Positions 60,427 to 64,000 of a stretch of DNA of 64,000 nt are shown piece by piece. Positions within the stretch are counted from its first letter, which is position 1, and every line of letters begins with the position of its first letter. The translations under genes and the position numbers were made by a program. This DNA comes from Halichoerus grypus (lineage: Eukaryota; Chordata; Mammalia; Carnivora; Phocidae), in the NCBI RefSeq assembly GCF_964656455.1, contig NC_135717.1:145776308-145840307 (forward strand). The letters are read 5' to 3'. The notes under the pieces were generated by a model. The model saw only the letters and a program-made list of their open reading frames with translations, had not been told where the DNA came from and made no database searches.

Positions 60427-60535
60427 GAGGTTCCTGGCTGGCTCAGTCAGCAGAGCATGCAACTCTTGATCTTGGGATCATGAGTTTGAGCCCCAAGTTA
60501 GGTGTAAAGATTACTTCAAAAAAATTTTTTTTAAA
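60427..60535 (+). mobile_element. Short old tRNA-derived Can-SINE, plus strand
   Basis: ctggctggctcagtcagcag, gcatgcaactcttgatcttg and tgagtttgagccccaagtt give the tRNA-like head, followed by attactt and an A/T-rich tail without the long CT-rich body. Confidence 0.8.
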
Positions 60536-60601
60536 GTGTAAGCTGGTATAATGCTTTGGAAAGAGATTTGGTGATGCCTATCTATCTACCTAGATGTAGC
60601 T

Positions 60602-60603
<2 letters not shown>

Positions 60604-60656
<53 letters not shown>

Positions 60657-60776
60657 TTATGTCATCTATCAATCCAATGAGACTCAGCCAACACCTCTTG
60701 AAGACCAATTTACTCTATGGATATATATATATATATACACACACAAACACACACACATATATATATATATGTTATA
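60604..60776. repeat. TA/CA microsatellite interrupted by a duplicated segment
   Basis: TA repeat at 60604-60652, the inserted segment at 60651-60722, then TA, CA and TA again to about 60776. Confidence 0.95.
60651..60722 (+). repeat. Inserted copy of the 72 bp local duplication
   Basis: 71 of 72 bases equal 58267-58338, same orientation. TA repeat lies on both sides, with no poly(A) and no TSD visible, which argues against retrotransposition. Confidence 0.93.
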
Positions 60777-60836
60777 TACATATCACCAAGAAAATGAAAA
60801 AAATAATTGCATATGGGGTTCCACTGAATAATTTTT

Positions 60837-61314
60837 TTTATATTTATTTTTTATTATGTTAATCACCATACATTACATCATTAGTTTTTGACGTAGTGTT
60901 CCATGATTCATTGTGTGTAACACCCAGTGCTCCATTCACTACATGCCCTCTTTAATACCCATCACTGGGCTAACCCATCCCCCCACCCCCCTCCCCTCTG
61001 GAACCCTCAGTTTGTTTCTCAGAGTCCATAGTCTCTCATGGTTCGTCTCCCAGTCTCTCATGGTTCATCTCCCCCTCCGATTTCCCCCCCTCCATTTTTC
61101 CCTTCCTACTATTTTCTTCTTCTTTTTTTTTAACATATAATGTATTATGTGTTTCAGAGGTACAGGTCTGTGATTCAACAGTCTTAACAATTCACAGTGC
61201 TCACCATAGCACATACCCTCCCCAATGTCTATCACCCAGCCACCCCATCCCTCCCACCCCCCACCACTCCAGCAACTCTCAGTTTGTTCCTGAGATTAAG
61301 AATTCCTCATATCA
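60837..61314 (-). mobile_element. 5'-truncated L1 3' UTR, minus strand
   Basis: TSD ccactgaataattttt (60821-60836) against ccactgaataaatttt (61315-61330). The 3' end is on the left, with C-rich (G-rich on the minus strand) blocks at about 60976-60996 and 61229-61262. A segment of about 22 bp (agtctctcatggttcgtctc) is duplicated in tandem near 61030-61073. No ORF2. Confidence 0.94.
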
Positions 61315-61330
61315 CCACTGAATAAATTTT

Positions 61331-63115
61331 TAGTTAAAATGAATTAAGTATGTAAACATTAGCATGGATCAAATTCAAAACCAAAATGTTAAAGAATATA
61401 TATACTATGCCTTCTTATAACATGTGAGTTTGTAAAGAAATTCTGTATATTAATTGTGGATACATACACATATAGTCAGTATATAAAATGACATGGAACG
61501 GTGTATGCCAAATATAAGAGTGATTATGTCTGCTATTGATGGGAAATGAAATTGGAGAAAAATATATAAAGGGGCTTATGTTTTGTCAGTAATTATTTCT
61601 CTTCAGCTTGGTTGTAGATACGTGTTTGGTTTTTTAAAAATATTGTCATCTATATTTATATGCAAGAGTTAGTTTATAATTCCAAAAATAAGAAGGCCAT
61701 AATGAAAATGATGCCTTAAAAATAATGATATAATAATTTCAACCTATTATACATGATGGATTGAGTGGGAGCAACAGGTTAAGACACAGGCAATAAAGGC
61801 GCTTATTGAGCGGTTACTGTTCAGATTTCCTCTACAGTCACTGGATTTCGTATTTCTGTGATGTTTCTAAACAATGTTTAGCACAGCATTCCACTTGAAG
61901 TTAACTGTCAGAGTATTTTTTTCAACGCTTATATAAAGTTAAAGTTTATTGACCTTATTATTGATAATTAGCCCCATTCAGTTGAAATTATGTTTGCTTA
62001 CCTAATAAAACTGGCGGTGCTTAATATCATAATCAGAATGGAGAGGCAGGAGTGGGGTGCAGGAGAAACTCAATCACACTTGATTCTATAAAGTTAATTG
62101 CAGTAATAAATTAAATATTATCTTTAAGCATTCAGTAATTTTCTGCTGCTTAGGCATGTCTGGCCAACATTGTCAAAAATTAGCTTCACTTGTACAGTTA
62201 ATTTTATTTTTAACTTGTGGGTTATATTAAGATTCTGATAAGTGTCTTTGATGAAATAAACAAGATAGGTAAGAGTCTCAAGAAGAATAAAAAAATGTTT
62301 CAATCATTGAATTACTCAGGTGTCATTTTTCAGGTATTACTGCTCTTACGTCTTATTAGTCTTACTATTTCTACTCCTCAATGGCTTTTGTGTATTTCTA
62401 GTCACATTAAGATTGGTAAGTATTATGTAACGAATGATCAGAATTCAGTGATTTAAGCCTGGACAGCCACTAGTGAATAATGAAATCAAACAGAGGGACA
62501 ATTCTTGAATAATTCTTGGTTTGTGTTCTGGATTAATGTCACTGAGACTTTCTTATCCACATCAACTTTTCCATGTTAAGCCTACTTCCACTTTAGAGAA
62601 AACAACTTTCTCTTCTTATTAGTTATTGTTGACGTGGGCAGTGGTGTAATTTTTATTTCAAGCTTTTTGAAGAGAGCACCAGAAAAAGCAAATTTTGTGT
62701 TACATAATGTCATATAATGCATTTCAACATCTAACATAATTTACCTTGGAAGCATAGCTCTTTGGGAGTGATTGCAGAGTTGCTTCCCTATTTGAATTTC
62801 CTCTATTATTTCAGTAAAAAAGAAACCTAATGTGGTGATAATATATACCAAAAATATTCAGTGGTACCTGACAGCTAGTGAATGCTTGAAAACTCTTCTT
62901 TAATGTGACCAAGTGAAATACACTTAAGATATTATGAAAAATTATGATGATGACAATGGTGATGGTTTGAGCCTAAAACTAGCATTGATCACTGGGTCTC
63001 TCAGCCAAATTAAAGGCAGATTGAAGTACAGAGTTTAACTTAACTAATAGTTTAATTATCTGTATTTTGAAAAACAAGTAATTTAAATAATTATAGATGA
63101 ATAATGAGAAGCAAA
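61331..63115. other. Unique AT-rich sequence, no gene seen
   Basis: Nothing recognised; the 79-codon frame at 62217 has no family feature. Confidence 0.5.
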
Positions 63116-63119
63116 TCTT

Positions 63120-63390
63120 CATATGAGGCAGCATAATATGGAGGTAAAGAGCATGGACACAGGGACCAAACCCCCAGGGTTCAAACTCTGGTTCTGCCAC
63201 TTAGGCTGGTGACCCCAAGGGTGTGACATAGCCTTCTCATGCCTCAGTATCCTCACATGGAGATATGGGTTGATTTGAGCACCTATTGAATAGGGTTGAT
63301 TTGAGGATTAAAGGATTCGATGTCTGAAAAGTACATTGAAATAATGTCAGATAGTAATTACAAAATAGTTATTTGTTAAATAAGTAAGTT
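63120..63390 (+). mobile_element. MIR, plus strand, near full length
   Basis: ggaggtaaagagcatggaca, ggttcaaactctggttctgc, then acttaggctggtgacc, catgcctcagtatcctcaca and gaggattaaaggattcg give the tRNA-like head through the core. Confidence 0.9.
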
Positions 63391-64000
63391 AACAGTTAAT
63401 ATATACAACCTGTGTGGTTAAAACCACTGTTGAGACTGAGTTCTGTTGTTGAGCTGGTTCTTGAAATCTCCATATTTGTTTGTCATTTCCTTTCATGACT
63501 TCCTTCTCTTTCCTGCTTCTCCAAATTTGGATGTAAACTCTATAGGTTAATAACAGAGGGAATTAGAGGGTAAATAATTACTATATAACTAAATATTTCT
63601 TGCCTGACAATAATTCAAACACTAATTTCTAAGAAGTAGAATAAATAAGCTATGATTCGTAATCATAAAATATGTAATCAGTTGGTATATAAACATTTCT
63701 TATCACGAGGGATCACTAAACCAGTCCTTCACTCACTTTTTTTTAAACAAAGGTATCATTAAAGTTGTACTGTCTTTAACAAAGTTATCCCTTCTGCCCA
63801 TAAAAGTTTATCACATTGTTAATTCTATACACCTCCTTATCCTTGGGACAGTAAGGGGAATTGTACAGTCTATCAGATAGAATGGCCTATACGTTGTTGA
63901 GTTTATGCTCAGCATAAACTTTTTATGTGACGTCATGGACACCTCATTGTAAACTAGGTCTTGACTCTTAGAATTTGCAAGAATGGCATCTGATAATTTC
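63391..64000. other. Unique sequence to the window end
   Basis: Nothing recognised. Confidence 0.5.

Noticed and set aside
1..64000. A novel multi-gene or defence-type system
   Set aside because: No host coding exons or clustered direct repeats with spacers were found; everything recognisable is mammalian repeat or unique intergenic DNA.

Overview
This window reads as intergenic DNA from a carnivoran mammal. The evidence is 24 tRNA-Lys-type Can-SINE copies, lineage-specific L1 3' ends carrying the carnivoran-type tail, and a background of ancient MIR, L2, MLT1 (MaLR) and MER5A repeats. The SINE head (beginning ggggcgcctgggtggctcag) and its CT-rich body fit an arctoid (bear, seal or mustelid type) better than a dog or cat. 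I could not place a species or chromosome. I found no host protein-coding exon, rRNA, true tRNA, CRISPR array or bacterial-type gene. Long open frames are either L1 ORF2 fragments or artefacts of low-complexity DNA.

Layout. 0.2-0.65 kb: two SINEs stacked at one target site. 0.65-9.7 kb: AT-rich unique DNA with MIR, L2 and MLT1 relics, and at 4.85-5.36 kb a small L1 that is both 5'-inverted and carries a 3' transduction. 9.7-33 kb: mostly unique DNA with scattered SINEs, L2, MIR, an ancient L1 and two weak GC-richer islands (27.8 and 29.7 kb). 33.3-45.2 kb: a retrotransposon-dense block with a 2.3 kb twin-primed L1, an older L1, nested SINEs, and a 4.3 kb twin-primed L1 that split an L2. 45.2-64 kb: unique DNA, about nine SINEs, a 550 bp homopyrimidine tract at 49.05-49.6 kb, a non-repetitive CpG-bearing block with a CTCF-like site near 57.7 kb, MER5A at 59.97 kb, and a TA microsatellite at 60.6 kb that contains a copy of a segment from 58.27 kb.

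Most SINE and L1 boundaries are set by target-site duplications (TSDs) read directly from the sequence. The best second-look items are the L1 with inversion plus 3' transduction, the 72 bp templated duplication inside the TA repeat, two tiny TSD-like duplications around bare A or ATTT tracts, and three twin-primed L1s in 41 kb. I see no sign of a novel multi-gene system; the interest lies in insertion and repair scars.
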